In this document: piece after piece, positions 41,729 to 50,225 of the stretch | Position numbering within the stretch: position 1 is the stretch's first letter | Layout of the letters: every line of letters starts with the position of its first letter | Assembly: GCF_014705605.1 (NCBI RefSeq) | Contig: NZ_JACXIZ010000026.1 | Coordinates: 93,136 to 157,135 of the forward strand | DNA: 64,000 nt | From: Paenibacillus sabuli | GTDB lineage: Bacteria > Bacillota > Bacilli > Paenibacillales > Paenibacillaceae | Direction: 5' to 3' | Notes under the pieces: generated by a model | Database searches by the model: none | What the model saw: the letters and a program-made list of their open reading frames with translations, nothing else | Told to the model about the DNA's origin: nothing | Made by a program: the position numbers and the translations under genes

Positions 41729-42697
41729 ATGACGGGTCCATTGGTAAACCGCCCCGACATTCGGCTGGCGATGCTGGGCATGGTGGAGGGCAACGGGCAT
41801 CCGTATTCGTGGAGCGCGATCTTCAACGGCTACGAGCCGGAGGCGATGGCGCGCTGCCCGTATCCGGGCATCGTGCAATACCTGGCCAAAGAGCCCGCGG
41901 ACGCATTCGGCATCCCGGGCGCGCGAGTGACGCATATCTGGACGGACGAGCCGGAGGACGCGATCCGCGTGTCCCGGGCGGCGCGGATCCCGCACGTCGT
42001 GCAGGCGCCCGAGGACGTCATCGGCCACGTCGATGCGGTGCTGATCGCGACCGATATCGGGAGCGAGCATGTCGCGCGCTGCCGCCCGTTCGTGGAGGCG
42101 GGGGTCCCGGTCTTCGTGGACAAGCCGCTCGCCGACAACGCGGCTGATCTGCGCCAGTTCGAGTCATGGCTGGCAGACGGCCGCCCGATCCTGTCGAGCA
42201 GCTGCATGCGGTACGCCAAGGAATTCCTGCCGTATCGCCTGTCGACGAGCAGCCTGGGCGCGCTCCGCTTCGCCACGATGACGATGGCGAAGTCGTGGAA
42301 GCGCTACGGCATTCACGCATTGGAGGGGCTGTACCCGATCCTCGGCAGCGGCTTCCGCACGGTGCGCAATACCGGCGCTCCCGGACGCGACATCGTCCAT
42401 CTCACGCACGACGGCGGCGCGGATATCGTGATTGCGACGGTGACGGACATGGCAGGCGCCTTTGGCCATCTGCAGCTATGCGGCACGGACGCCGCCGTGC
42501 ATGTGCCGTTCCAGGATACCTTCTACGCCTTCAAGGCGCAGCTCGCGGCATTCGTGGACTATCTGCGCACCGGCCGGCGGCCGTTCCCGCACGATGAGAC
42601 GCGCGAGCTGGTGACGATGGTGATTGCGGGGCTGCAGAGCCGCGAGCAGGACGGACGCGTGGTCCGCCTGGATGAGTTACAAGTGACAAGCCGATGA
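41729..42697 (+). CDS. Gfo/Idh/MocA family oxidoreductase
   Basis: 322 residues. N-terminal Rossmann domain starting DIRLAMLGMVEGNGHPYS; the catalytic motif is DKPLA near residue 131 (family EKPLA), then a short alpha/beta C-terminal domain. It would oxidise or reduce a sugar or cyclitol with NAD(P). The glycine motif is atypical (GMVEGNG in place of GxGxxG), so cofactor binding may differ. AAAGAGGTGAGG precedes the ATG. A HpcH/HpaI aldolase follows after 25 nt, so the two probably form one catabolic unit. Confidence 0.83.
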   Translation: MTGPLVNRPDIRLAMLGMVEGNGHPYSWSAIFNGYEPEAMARCPYPGIVQYLAKEPADAFGIPGARVTHIWTDEPEDAIRVSRAARIPHVVQAPEDVIGHVDAVLIATDIGSEHVARCRPFVEAGVPVFVDKPLADNAADLRQFESWLADGRPILSSSCMRYAKEFLPYRLSTSSLGALRFATMTMAKSWKRYGIHALEGLYPILGSGFRTVRNTGAPGRDIVHLTHDGGADIVIATVTDMAGAFGHLQLCGTDAAVHVPFQDTFYAFKAQLAAFVDYLRTGRRPFPHDETRELVTMVIAGLQSREQDGRVVRLDELQVTSR

Positions 42698-42722
42698 CTA
42701 GCCGAAAGGATGATGAGCGAGG

Positions 42723-43643
42723 ATGAGCTATGCAATGCGCAAGAGTCGGGTGCTGGAGTTGCTGCGCAGAGGCGAGACTGTCGTCTGTACGAAATTGAAT
42801 CTGGCCGATTCGCGAGCTGCGGAAATCGCGGCCCTCAGCGGCTTCGACTGTGTGTGGACTGACATGGAGCATGTCGCCAACGACTGGTCGGCGATCGAGC
42901 GCACGATACTGGCGGCGAAGGTGCACCAGACCGATACGATCGTGCGCGTGGCGCGCGGCGGCTACAGCGATTATGTGAGGCCGCTCGAGCTGGACGCCGC
43001 CGGCATCATGGTGCCGCATGTCATGAGCGCGGCCGATGCGGCCGAGGTGGTGCGGCACACCAAGTTCCATCCGCTCGGGCTGCGGCCCGTGGACGGCGGC
43101 AATGCGGACGGCGCCTACTGCATGGTAGGGCTAGACGACTATATGCGTCAGGCCAATGAAGAGCGCTTCACGATCATACAGATCGAGGATGTGGAGCCGC
43201 TGGAAGAGCTGGAAGCGATCGTATCGATGCCGGGCATCGACATCGTCTTTTTCGGCCCGGGCGACTTCAGCCAGTCGATCGGCTGTCCCGGCCAGATGGA
43301 TCATCCGCTCCTGCTGGAGACGCGCCGCCGGATCGGCGAGCTGGCGGCGCGTCATGGCAAGTTCGCGGGCACGGTCGGCAGTGTGGACAACTTCGCGACG
43401 CTGGTCGGGGAGGGGTACCGCTTCATCAGCGTCGGCGCGGATGTGGTCGGGCTGGGGCAATATTATCAGGGCCTGATGCAGGGCCTGCGGCATGTCGCGT
43501 CTCCGGCCGACGCGGTCGGCGGTACCGGAGCGGTCAGCGAGCCGGGCGAGACGGCCAGGCCGGCACACCCTGGCGGCAACGGGGCGCCGGGGTCCACCGG
43601 CGGCGGCTTGTATAGCGGCCGCAGCGGCGAGGCAGAGGCATAA
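42723..43643 (+). CDS. HpcH/HpaI aldolase family protein
   Basis: 306 residues, TIM barrel of the 2-keto-3-deoxy-acid aldolase/citrate lyase family. Visible motifs: VWTDMEH (metal/acid region), RVARGGYSDYVRPLELDAAGIMVPHV, QIEDVEPLEEL (metal Glu) and the catalytic His H48-like in EHV. It cleaves a 2-keto-3-deoxy sugar acid to pyruvate plus aldehyde. The last ~45 residues are a Gly/Pro/Ala-rich low-complexity tail. Co-transcribed with the Gfo/Idh gene; substrate unknown. Confidence 0.83.
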   Translation: MSYAMRKSRVLELLRRGETVVCTKLNLADSRAAEIAALSGFDCVWTDMEHVANDWSAIERTILAAKVHQTDTIVRVARGGYSDYVRPLELDAAGIMVPHVMSAADAAEVVRHTKFHPLGLRPVDGGNADGAYCMVGLDDYMRQANEERFTIIQIEDVEPLEELEAIVSMPGIDIVFFGPGDFSQSIGCPGQMDHPLLLETRRRIGELAARHGKFAGTVGSVDNFATLVGEGYRFISVGADVVGLGQYYQGLMQGLRHVASPADAVGGTGAVSEPGETARPAHPGGNGAPGSTGGGLYSGRSGEAEA

Positions 43644-43680
43644 GCGATGTTGCGGCCCCGCCTTCTTCGATGCGCGCTAG

Positions 43681-43722
43681 AAGGCGCCGGTCACATGTTC
43701 CACGTGTGACCGGCGCCTTTTA
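43681..43722 (+). terminator. Terminator between convergent genes
   Basis: AAGGCGCCGGTCACA (43681-43695) and TGTGACCGGCGCCTT (43705-43719) form a perfect 15-bp stem followed by a short T-run; A residues before it allow use in both directions. Confidence 0.85.
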
Positions 43723-43762
43723 GGAGCGATTCGCTTTCTGGCGCGTCACGGCCTGGTCTTTG

Positions 43763-45415
43763 CTACAGGCCGAGCCGATCCCAGATGCGGACCATCGTGG
43801 CGATGCTTTGCTCGCGCGTGTAGGTGCCTTTGGGGTCGAAGCGATTGGCGCTTACGCCGCCCATGATTGCTTTGGCGCTGACCGAGGCGACATGCGCGGC
43901 TGCCCAGTCGGCGATTTGGCCGCGATCTGCGTAATCGAGCGCTGCGGAGCTTGCCGGCTCATCCAGCGCTTCGAGCAGCAAGTCGAGGATTTTGGCCGCT
44001 TGCTCCCGCGTCAGCCGGCCGTCCGGCTGGAAGCGGCCGTCGCCGGTCCCGTTCACGATACCGAGCGCAGCCATCTTGCGGACGTCCGGATCGGACGTAT
44101 CCGAGAACGGCGCCGCGGGCACGATCGCGCCTTGGACCCGCTCGTATAGCGTGACCGCCAGTCTGCTGAATTCCGCTCGTGTAATGGCGCGGGTATACTC
44201 CCCGTCCAGTCCGCTCGGCAGCAGCTCGAGCGCGGCAGCGCGTTCCACCTCGGCCCGCGCCCATGGCGAGGGCCGCTCATCCTTGGGGGCATCGCTCTCC
44301 CCTGGCCTGTCCGGTGCGTCTTCGGCACTGAAGAACGTCGTCGTGTAGCGCAGCGTGGCGGGCCGCCCGTCGGCGGTGGCCAGCCCGTTCACCGTGACCG
44401 TATACGCGCCCTCGTAGCGCGCGACGCCGTGCGGACGGAAGACGATTGCATTGCGCACCCCGTACCCGTCGGTATCGATATGGAAGTAGTCCGAGGCAAA
44501 GGACGTATCCGCCTGCGAGAATGTCCAGCGCTCGGCCTCGCCGCTCAGCGTGACCGTGACGGCGCTCGCGTCCGGCGCGGCGTACAGCGCGGGATTGAGC
44601 GTGATGCTCCATGGATAGTCGCCGTCAAAGATCTCGCTCGGAAAGGCCGCCCCGGCGGGATAGGCGATCGCCTCATAGGCCGGCTCCGCGGCAGAGGTGT
44701 CAAAGGCGTACATCGCGAACAGGTTGTCCGTCTGGCCGAGCCCGGTCGCGCCCATACTAGGATTGAGAGCCCAGCGCCGATGCCCCAGTCGGTCGATATT
44801 ACGCGCATCCTCGTCGGCCATCCATCCGCGGAGGATCGCTTCGTACAGATTGGGATAGCCGTAGGCAATATTGCCCTGGCTCGTCCCCTTGTACGCCGCG
44901 TCGTAAAAATCCTCCGACATGCCCTCGGGTCTGGCCGGCGTATGACCGTAACCGGAGGCTGCCATCAGCACGGTGCCCTGCTGGGCGTAGGCCACATATT
45001 CGTCCAGCAGCCCGACCTCCGGCAGCCCTGCCAGGCTGCGCGCGAAGTTCAGCGCCGCCAGACCATTCTGCAAATACGCGGCGTCCAGCTTGCCCGCGGC
45101 ATAGGGCGCGTCTGTGCTCGGCGCAGCGGCGTAGCCGGCCTGCGCCGAGCGGTCCAGTTCGCGGAAGCGGGCGGCGATCTCCGCCTTGCGCGCAGCGACA
45201 TCGCTGCCGGCCGCGTCGGCCAGCACCTGGATCGAGGCTGCGTCGCCCTTCGCGTCAGCCAGCCTCTGGAGTGGGAGCGCGTCGCCTCCTGCGTCGGCCA
45301 GCACCTGGATCGAGGCTGCGTCACCCTTCGCGCTGGCCACGACCGTCGTCGCAGGCGCCGTGCCGATCAAGACAGCGGCGAGCAGCGCTGCCGCGGTTGT
45401 TTTGTACTGCTTCAT
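43763..45415 (-). CDS. Secreted CAP-domain protein with C-terminal SLH domains
   Basis: 550 residues. Signal peptide (1-33, ATVVASA), then an Ala/Asp-rich segment with a 26-residue-period duplication of AKGDAASIQVLADA. A CAP/SCP-like domain follows (about 95-220; ALNFARSLAGLP, GYGHTP, GNIAYG, RRWALNPSMGATGLGQ), then a beta-sandwich region and at least two SLH repeats (about 385-550; ITRAEFSRLAVTLYERV, PDGRLTREQAAKILDLLLEAL, YTREQSIATMVRIWDRL). SLH domains attach the protein to the cell wall. CAP proteins may bind lipids or act as proteases; the role is unknown here. Start 45415 is set by GGGGGAG at 9 nt. Confidence 0.83.
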   Translation of the reverse strand: MKQYKTTAAALLAAVLIGTAPATTVVASAKGDAASIQVLADAGGDALPLQRLADAKGDAASIQVLADAAGSDVAARKAEIAARFRELDRSAQAGYAAAPSTDAPYAAGKLDAAYLQNGLAALNFARSLAGLPEVGLLDEYVAYAQQGTVLMAASGYGHTPARPEGMSEDFYDAAYKGTSQGNIAYGYPNLYEAILRGWMADEDARNIDRLGHRRWALNPSMGATGLGQTDNLFAMYAFDTSAAEPAYEAIAYPAGAAFPSEIFDGDYPWSITLNPALYAAPDASAVTVTLSGEAERWTFSQADTSFASDYFHIDTDGYGVRNAIVFRPHGVARYEGAYTVTVNGLATADGRPATLRYTTTFFSAEDAPDRPGESDAPKDERPSPWARAEVERAAALELLPSGLDGEYTRAITRAEFSRLAVTLYERVQGAIVPAAPFSDTSDPDVRKMAALGIVNGTGDGRFQPDGRLTREQAAKILDLLLEALDEPASSAALDYADRGQIADWAAAHVASVSAKAIMGGVSANRFDPKGTYTREQSIATMVRIWDRLGL

Positions 45416-45594
45416 TATATCCATCTCCCCCAATGTCTGTGGATTGCAAAGGCTCGCAATCCGGATTAATTAGCAAAATATGCTATTCGTCTCCATTATA
45501 CGACAAATTTCGCGATGCAGGAGAGGAAAAATTTGCGCACGCGGGTGGAGCGTCCCCATCCGAAAATGATATGATGGAAACGGGGGATGCAGAC

Positions 45595-46257
45595 ATGTCC
45601 GATAAATCGAATGAAAAAGACGCATCCGTTTCCGGCGCTGATCAGCAGAAGGAAGCGAATCGCGAAAAAACGACGGCTTTGCTCAAAGCCGTTTATCAAA
45701 ACGGAATAACGGCGCTTCGGCAATTTTTCCCCGAAGTCGCAGGGAAGGTGCTGAACCAGGAACGGTTCGGCCCAGTGTTTGTATTCCAGGTGAAGGACGA
45801 GGAGCAGCGGGTGTGCGCCTGCGGGTTTTTCCTGCAGGAGCTGGTCGCGCACTTCCAGTCGGGCAAGGATCCGGCACAGTGGATGGCGTCGTTTTACTTT
45901 GACCTGATGGATCAGGGAGAGGCCAGGCCGCTTCCCAAGCCGCCTGCCGGCGAAGAGGAGACGAAGGCGCTGATCGATAAGACGATCGTGCCGCATTGTA
46001 TCGCTGCAGTACGCGAGGAGTTCGCGCCCGAGCAGGTGCGCGCGGGTCTGGGCATCGTGCCCAAGCAAGGGCCGGTGTTCGAGGCAGGCTTTCCGGGCAT
46101 CAAGGATGGCAACAATGTCTGCGCGGTGCCGCTGCACGTCATGATGACGCATCACTTGCTGAACCGCGATCCTGCGGAGCTCGTCATCCAGGGGCTGCAC
46201 AGCATCCGCGAGCAGCAAGCCGCCAAAAATGTCAAAATGGACTCGCCTAAAGGCTGA
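45595..46257 (+). CDS. Conserved-looking protein of unknown function
   Basis: 220 residues, soluble, no signal or membrane segment. Begins with a charged Lys/Glu stretch, then mostly alpha-helical sequence with QNGITALRQFFPEVAGKVLNQERFGPVFVFQVKDEEQR, a C-A-C-G motif (CACGFF) and a later H-H pair (MMTHHLL). I do not recognise a family. The ATG 45595 follows CGGGGG; two earlier in-frame ATGs at 45571 and 45574 are possible. Divergent from the CAP-SLH gene and closed by a terminator, so a single-gene unit. Confidence 0.65.
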   Translation: MSDKSNEKDASVSGADQQKEANREKTTALLKAVYQNGITALRQFFPEVAGKVLNQERFGPVFVFQVKDEEQRVCACGFFLQELVAHFQSGKDPAQWMASFYFDLMDQGEARPLPKPPAGEEETKALIDKTIVPHCIAAVREEFAPEQVRAGLGIVPKQGPVFEAGFPGIKDGNNVCAVPLHVMMTHHLLNRDPAELVIQGLHSIREQQAAKNVKMDSPKG

Positions 46258-46283
46258 GGAAGGCCGCACAGGTGCAGGCCGCG

Positions 46284-46319
46284 AAAAATCAGGGCGCAAT
46301 CAGGGCGCCCTGATTTTTT
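46284..46319 (+). terminator. Rho-independent terminator
   Basis: AAAATCAGGGCGC pairs with GCGCCCTGATTTT, followed by further T; closes the unknown gene at 46257. Confidence 0.87.
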
Positions 46320-46396
46320 GCGCTGCGCTTTTTCCATCATGCATCGGCGATAGGAGATAGCAGGCGCGCAGGACTGCCTCCGTTCACGGGCGGCAG

Positions 46397-46585
46397 CTCT
46401 AACGGCCACCAGCAACGCTTAGCGCATCATATGGACGAATGCGCGATTCTAACGGCCACCAGCGCCGCTTAGCGGTCATTTGGTGTCACGAAGGGGCCGG
46501 TTTCACCCGCTAAGCGTCGCGCATGACCGTTACACGGTGAAGGGAGCCAAAAAATGGCGCTAAGCGGCTCCCATGTCCATTAGAA
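46397..46585. repeat. Palindromic intergenic repeat cluster 3 (A-A-B-B, inverted relative to cluster 1)
   Basis: Units A1 (46397-46424) and A2 (46446-46475) read TCTAACGGCCACCAGC then CGCTTAGCG; B1 (46506-46533) and B2 (46557-46585) read CGCTAAGCG then YCCRTTA. B2 with its flank (GAAGGGAGCC, A-run, GGCGCTAAGCGGCTCCC) is the reverse complement of the A1 side of cluster 1, so the two clusters are inverted copies of the same ~190-bp mosaic. Confidence 0.85.
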
Positions 46586-46589
46586 TTCT

Positions 46590-47007
46590 TTACTGGTTCG
46601 TGTGAGCTTCGTATGAGCGCAGATTCCGCAGACCAGACAAGATTGGTCTGTGCAAATTGCGCCGCCTATCGCTGCGAATGCGATTATCTTGATTGAGCTT
46701 GACGTCGGCTCTGGAGTTTTTGTCGGGTACGATGCGAATGGCCGGGAGACTCAAGTCGTGGTAACGATTGATGAGCCCGCTATAGACGTCGATCAGGGTC
46801 ACCTTGTCGGTCAGGGCGGTCGTATCGCCGCAGGCGGCGCAGTGATTCGATATGCCGGCTCACCCCTTGCTCGGCGAGCTTCCGATTGAGCAGCACGACC
46901 GTCGTATGTCCCCACAGCAGCTTGCGATCCGACCTGGCGCGAATCATCCGTGCCGCCTCGAAGAGCGTGTCGCCTTCGCCCGAGAGAAAAAAATGCTGAT
47001 TCTGCAT
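46590..47007 (-). pseudogene. Fragment of a gerAC-type spore germination gene
   Basis: Minus-strand frames read HFFLSGEGDTLFEAARMIR and LLWGHTTVVLLNRKLAEQGV, typical of the N-terminal part of Ger(x)C lipoproteins. A frameshift follows, then LIDVYSGLINRYHDLSLPAIRIV in another frame. The lipoprotein signal and C-terminal domain are missing. A decayed fragment, probably with the gerAB fragment next door. Confidence 0.6.
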
Positions 47008-47021
47008 GCCTTTGGGCTGCT

Positions 47022-47117
47022 GGCTGGGGCTATATTCCGGTGAATGCGATCATTTTCCTGCCGCTGCTGGTCTGGCTGATCGCCGCCGACAAGCTCGGAT
47101 CGCCTCCGGAAAACTAG
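47022..47117 (+). pseudogene. C-terminal fragment of a gerAB-type germination permease
   Basis: Plus-strand frame GWGYIPVNAIIFLPLLVWLIAADKLG ending at TAG 47115-47117 resembles the last membrane helix and tail of GerAB-like permeases. No start or upstream helices remain. It points away from the gerAC fragment, which is abnormal for a ger operon and indicates rearrangement. Confidence 0.45.
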
Positions 47118-47204
47118 GGCGCCGGGCCCGCTTCCGCATGCAGGAAAGGGTGGAGCCGGACGGCCCGAACGTGCTACGATGGGAGTAAGGGAGAGTGCAT
47201 AGCC

Positions 47205-47786
47205 ATGAAAACAATAGCGGTATTTTGCGGCTCGCGCGAGGGCGCTTCGCCGGTTTACAAGGAGGGCGCGCAGGCGCTGGGCCGCGCGCTGGCGGCGCGC
47301 GGCATCGGTCTCGTCTACGGCGGCTCGTGCGTCGGCTTGATGGGGGCGGTGGCGGATGCGCTGCTGGAGCAGGGCGGCGAGGTAATCGGCGTATTGCCGG
47401 GGTTCTTGCAGAGCAAGGAGATCGCGCACCGGGGATTGACCGAGTTGATCGTCGTCGACTCGATGCATGAGCGCAAGGCCAAGATGGCGGAGCTGGCGGA
47501 CGGTTTTATCGCCATGCCGGGCGGGCCCGGGACGATGGAGGAATACTTCGAAATATTCACCTGGGCCCAGCTCGGCTTGCACCGCAAGCCATGCGGCCTA
47601 TTGAACATCAACGGATATTATGACGGTCTGGTTGCAATGTTCGGGCATATGGCCGGCGAGGGCTTCATGCAGGAGCAGCATCGCGCGATGCTGCTGGCCG
47701 ACACGACGCCCGAGGGCTTGCTTCACCAATTTGCGCATTACGATGCGCCGGCTGTCCGAACGTATCTGACGCCCGACCGTACGTGA
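47205..47786 (+). CDS. LOG family nucleotide 5'-monophosphate phosphoribohydrolase
   Basis: 193 residues, lysine-decarboxylase-like (LOG) fold. The signature PGGPGTMEE is at about 104-112, with GGSCVGLMGAVADA and ERKAKM forming the nucleotide pocket. These enzymes hydrolyse N6-modified or plain AMP to base plus ribose 5-phosphate (YvdD type). GGGAG upstream of the ATG. Between 47787 and 47998 lies a short GGAGTGGAGCAGA tandem repeat and a -10-like TATACT at 47967. Confidence 0.88.
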   Translation: MKTIAVFCGSREGASPVYKEGAQALGRALAARGIGLVYGGSCVGLMGAVADALLEQGGEVIGVLPGFLQSKEIAHRGLTELIVVDSMHERKAKMAELADGFIAMPGGPGTMEEYFEIFTWAQLGLHRKPCGLLNINGYYDGLVAMFGHMAGEGFMQEQHRAMLLADTTPEGLLHQFAHYDAPAVRTYLTPDRT

Positions 47787-47998
47787 CAGCGGAGCGAAAT
47801 CGACGCCGGAGCAGACTCGACGCCAGAGTGGAGCAGACGCTGGAGTGGAGCAGATGCGCGAGCTTTCCATAACCGCAGCAATAGAGTTAGAAAGTAACGC
47901 TATTGAGTGGGAGAACCCTCGACGCAGGGCATAGAAGTACGCCGCTCCCGAGCGGCGCAACTGTGCTATACTGGTTCCAAAAATAAAAGGGAGCCACT

Positions 47999-50044
47999 AT
48001 GAATCGAATGACCATCGGGCTGTTTGCGCATGTCGATGCGGGCAAGACGACCTTTGCCGAGCAGCTCCTCTATCATACCCGAAGCATCCGCGAGCGGGGC
48101 CGGGTCGACCACAAGGACGCGCATCTCGACAGTCACGAGATCGAGCGCGCCCGCGGGATCACCGTCTTCGCCGATCAGGCGGCGATGACCTATCGCGATA
48201 CGATCTACGATCTGATCGACACGCCGGGGCACGTCGACTTCTCGCCGGAGATGGAGCGGGCGGTGCGTGTGATGGACTGTGCGATCGTGATCGTCAGCGC
48301 CGTGGAGGGCGTGCAGGGACACACGGAGACGGTGTGGCAGCTGCTGCGCAAGCACGAGGTGCCGACCCTGCTGTTCATCAACAAAATCGACCGCGTCGGC
48401 GCCGAGGCGGAGGCCGTGCTGGAGGAGATCCGCACGCAGCTATCGGACGGCGTGGTGCGCATCGACGGGCAACTCGGCATACCCGCTGCCGAGCAGGACG
48501 CCGGCGTTCCGCAGTTCGGAGAAGCGCTGCTGGAGCAGCTCGCCGAGCGGGACGAGACGCTGCTGGAGGCCTACCTTGAGGGCGAGCGCAGCTCCGTCTA
48601 TTGGCTGCAGGCGCTGCGCGAGCGCGTGGCGGACGGCCGCCTGTTCCCGTGCGCGAGCGGCTCCGCGCTGCAGGATATCGGGGTGACGGCCTTCCTGGCG
48701 CAGCTCCACCTGCTGGCGGCGCGCCGCTACGATGCGCAGTCCCCCTTCGGCGCACGGGTCTACAAGATCCGTCACGATGCGGCCGGCACGCGGCTGACGT
48801 ATCTCAAGCTGCTGAGCGGCACGCTCAAGGTGCGCGACGAGCTGGTCTATCCGCGCATGACAGAGACGTCGGGTCCATCCCATATGTCTGGTCCATCCGA
48901 GATGTCCGGCGATGACGGCGCAGCAGCGCTCATGCGGGAAAAAGCGACGCGCCTGCTGCGCGCGCACGGCACCCGGCTGCAGCCGGTGGAGCAGGCGGTC
49001 GCGGGCGAGCTGGTCGCTGTCGTCGGCCTCTCGGCCGCTCCGGCCGGGCTCGGGCTCGGCAGCTGTGCGGACCGCCCGGATTACGAGCTGACACCGGCTC
49101 TGACCTCGCGCGTCGCCTACGATTCGGCGCTGCCGGCCAAGGACGTGCTGGCGGCGTTTCGCCTCCTGGAGGCGGAGGACCCGTCGCTGAATGTCGTGTG
49201 GGAGGAGTCGCTGCAGGAGCTGCACATCCATGTGATGGGGACGATCCAGCTGGAGGTGCTGCAGCCGCTCGTGCGGGAGCGCTTCGGCTACGAAGTGACG
49301 TTCGAGGAGCCGGCGATCCTCTACAAGGAGACGATCGGGGGAGCGGTGATCGGCTACGGCCACTTCGAGCCGCTGCGTCACTATGCCGAGGTCCACTTGC
49401 GGCTGGAGCCGGGCGCGCGCGGCAGCGGTCTGACCTTCCGCAGCGACTGCCACGTGCACGAGCTGAGCGCAGCGCATCAGCGGCTCGTGGAGGCGCATCT
49501 GCGGGAGCGCGACCACCACGGCCTGCTGACGGGCATGCCGCTGACCGACGTGCGGGTGACGCTGCTGCGCGGTGCCGCGCATCACGAGCACACGCACGGC
49601 GGCGACTTCCGCGAGGCGACGTTCCGCGCGCTGCGCCAGGGACTGGAGCAAGCGGACAACGTGCTGCTGGAGCCGGTCTACGCCTTCAAGCTGCGTGTCG
49701 AGCTGGACCATCTGGGCAAGGTGCTCTCCGACATCCAGCGTGCGGCGGGGTGCTTCGAGCCACCGGAGACGAGCGCGGGGCATGCCATCGTCCGGGGGAC
49801 GGCCCCGGTGGCGACCTTCATGGACTACGGCGCCGAGCTGGCGGCGCACACCGGCGGCAAGGGCGCCCTGCAGCTTCGCCTCGCCGGCTATGCGCCCTGC
49901 CACAACGCCGAGGCGGTCATCGCGCGCCGGAGCTACCGCAAGGAGGCCGATCCGCTCTACACCTCCTCCTCGATCTTCTGCGCCAAGGGGAGCGGCTACT
50001 CGGTGCCGTGGGACGAGGCAGAACGCTATATGCATCTGCGATAG
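47999..50044 (+). CDS. TetM-like ribosomal protection GTPase family protein
   Basis: 681 residues, EF-G-like. GTPase motifs: G1 AHVDAGKTT (10-18), switch region RGIT, G3 DTPGH, G4 NKID. Then domain II, III/V and an EF-G domain IV-type region (HELSAAHQRL ... HHGLLTGMPLTDVRVTLLRG). Length and C-terminal end (SIFCAKGSGYSVPWDEAERYM) match the Tet(M)/Otr(A) branch. Classical members displace tetracycline from the ribosome; chromosomal divergent members may have other roles, so resistance is only a possibility. Mid-region (about 290-315) has an inserted repeat of Ser-Gly-Pro/Met residues. AAAGGGAG precedes the ATG. Monocistronic. Confidence 0.85.
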   Translation: MNRMTIGLFAHVDAGKTTFAEQLLYHTRSIRERGRVDHKDAHLDSHEIERARGITVFADQAAMTYRDTIYDLIDTPGHVDFSPEMERAVRVMDCAIVIVSAVEGVQGHTETVWQLLRKHEVPTLLFINKIDRVGAEAEAVLEEIRTQLSDGVVRIDGQLGIPAAEQDAGVPQFGEALLEQLAERDETLLEAYLEGERSSVYWLQALRERVADGRLFPCASGSALQDIGVTAFLAQLHLLAARRYDAQSPFGARVYKIRHDAAGTRLTYLKLLSGTLKVRDELVYPRMTETSGPSHMSGPSEMSGDDGAAALMREKATRLLRAHGTRLQPVEQAVAGELVAVVGLSAAPAGLGLGSCADRPDYELTPALTSRVAYDSALPAKDVLAAFRLLEAEDPSLNVVWEESLQELHIHVMGTIQLEVLQPLVRERFGYEVTFEEPAILYKETIGGAVIGYGHFEPLRHYAEVHLRLEPGARGSGLTFRSDCHVHELSAAHQRLVEAHLRERDHHGLLTGMPLTDVRVTLLRGAAHHEHTHGGDFREATFRALRQGLEQADNVLLEPVYAFKLRVELDHLGKVLSDIQRAAGCFEPPETSAGHAIVRGTAPVATFMDYGAELAAHTGGKGALQLRLAGYAPCHNAEAVIARRSYRKEADPLYTSSSIFCAKGSGYSVPWDEAERYMHLR

Positions 50045-50153
50045 GCAATCATGCTGAGCCCGCGCGATCATGGTTCGCGCGGGCCAATCCGCCCGGAAGG
50101 GGGGCGACGAATCGCAGACTGTCGTAGCAGCACCCGTCAGATTGCTGACCGCC

Positions 50154-50213
50154 GCAGCAGCACGTAGCAGCACGGAGCGGCAGGCAGCAGCACGTAGCAG
50201 CGCGGAGCGGCAC
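50154..50213. repeat. 30-bp tandem duplication
   Basis: Two copies of a unit starting GCAGCAGCACGTAGCAGC (50154-50183, 50184-50213) in the gap between convergent genes; it abuts the end of the AraC gene. Confidence 0.65.
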
Positions 50214-50225
50214 GCAGGCGAGCGA

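Noticed and set aside
48440..50173. 577-codon antisense open frame over the Tet-like GTPase
   Set aside because: No domain, no ribosome site, and the plus strand has all GTPase motifs.
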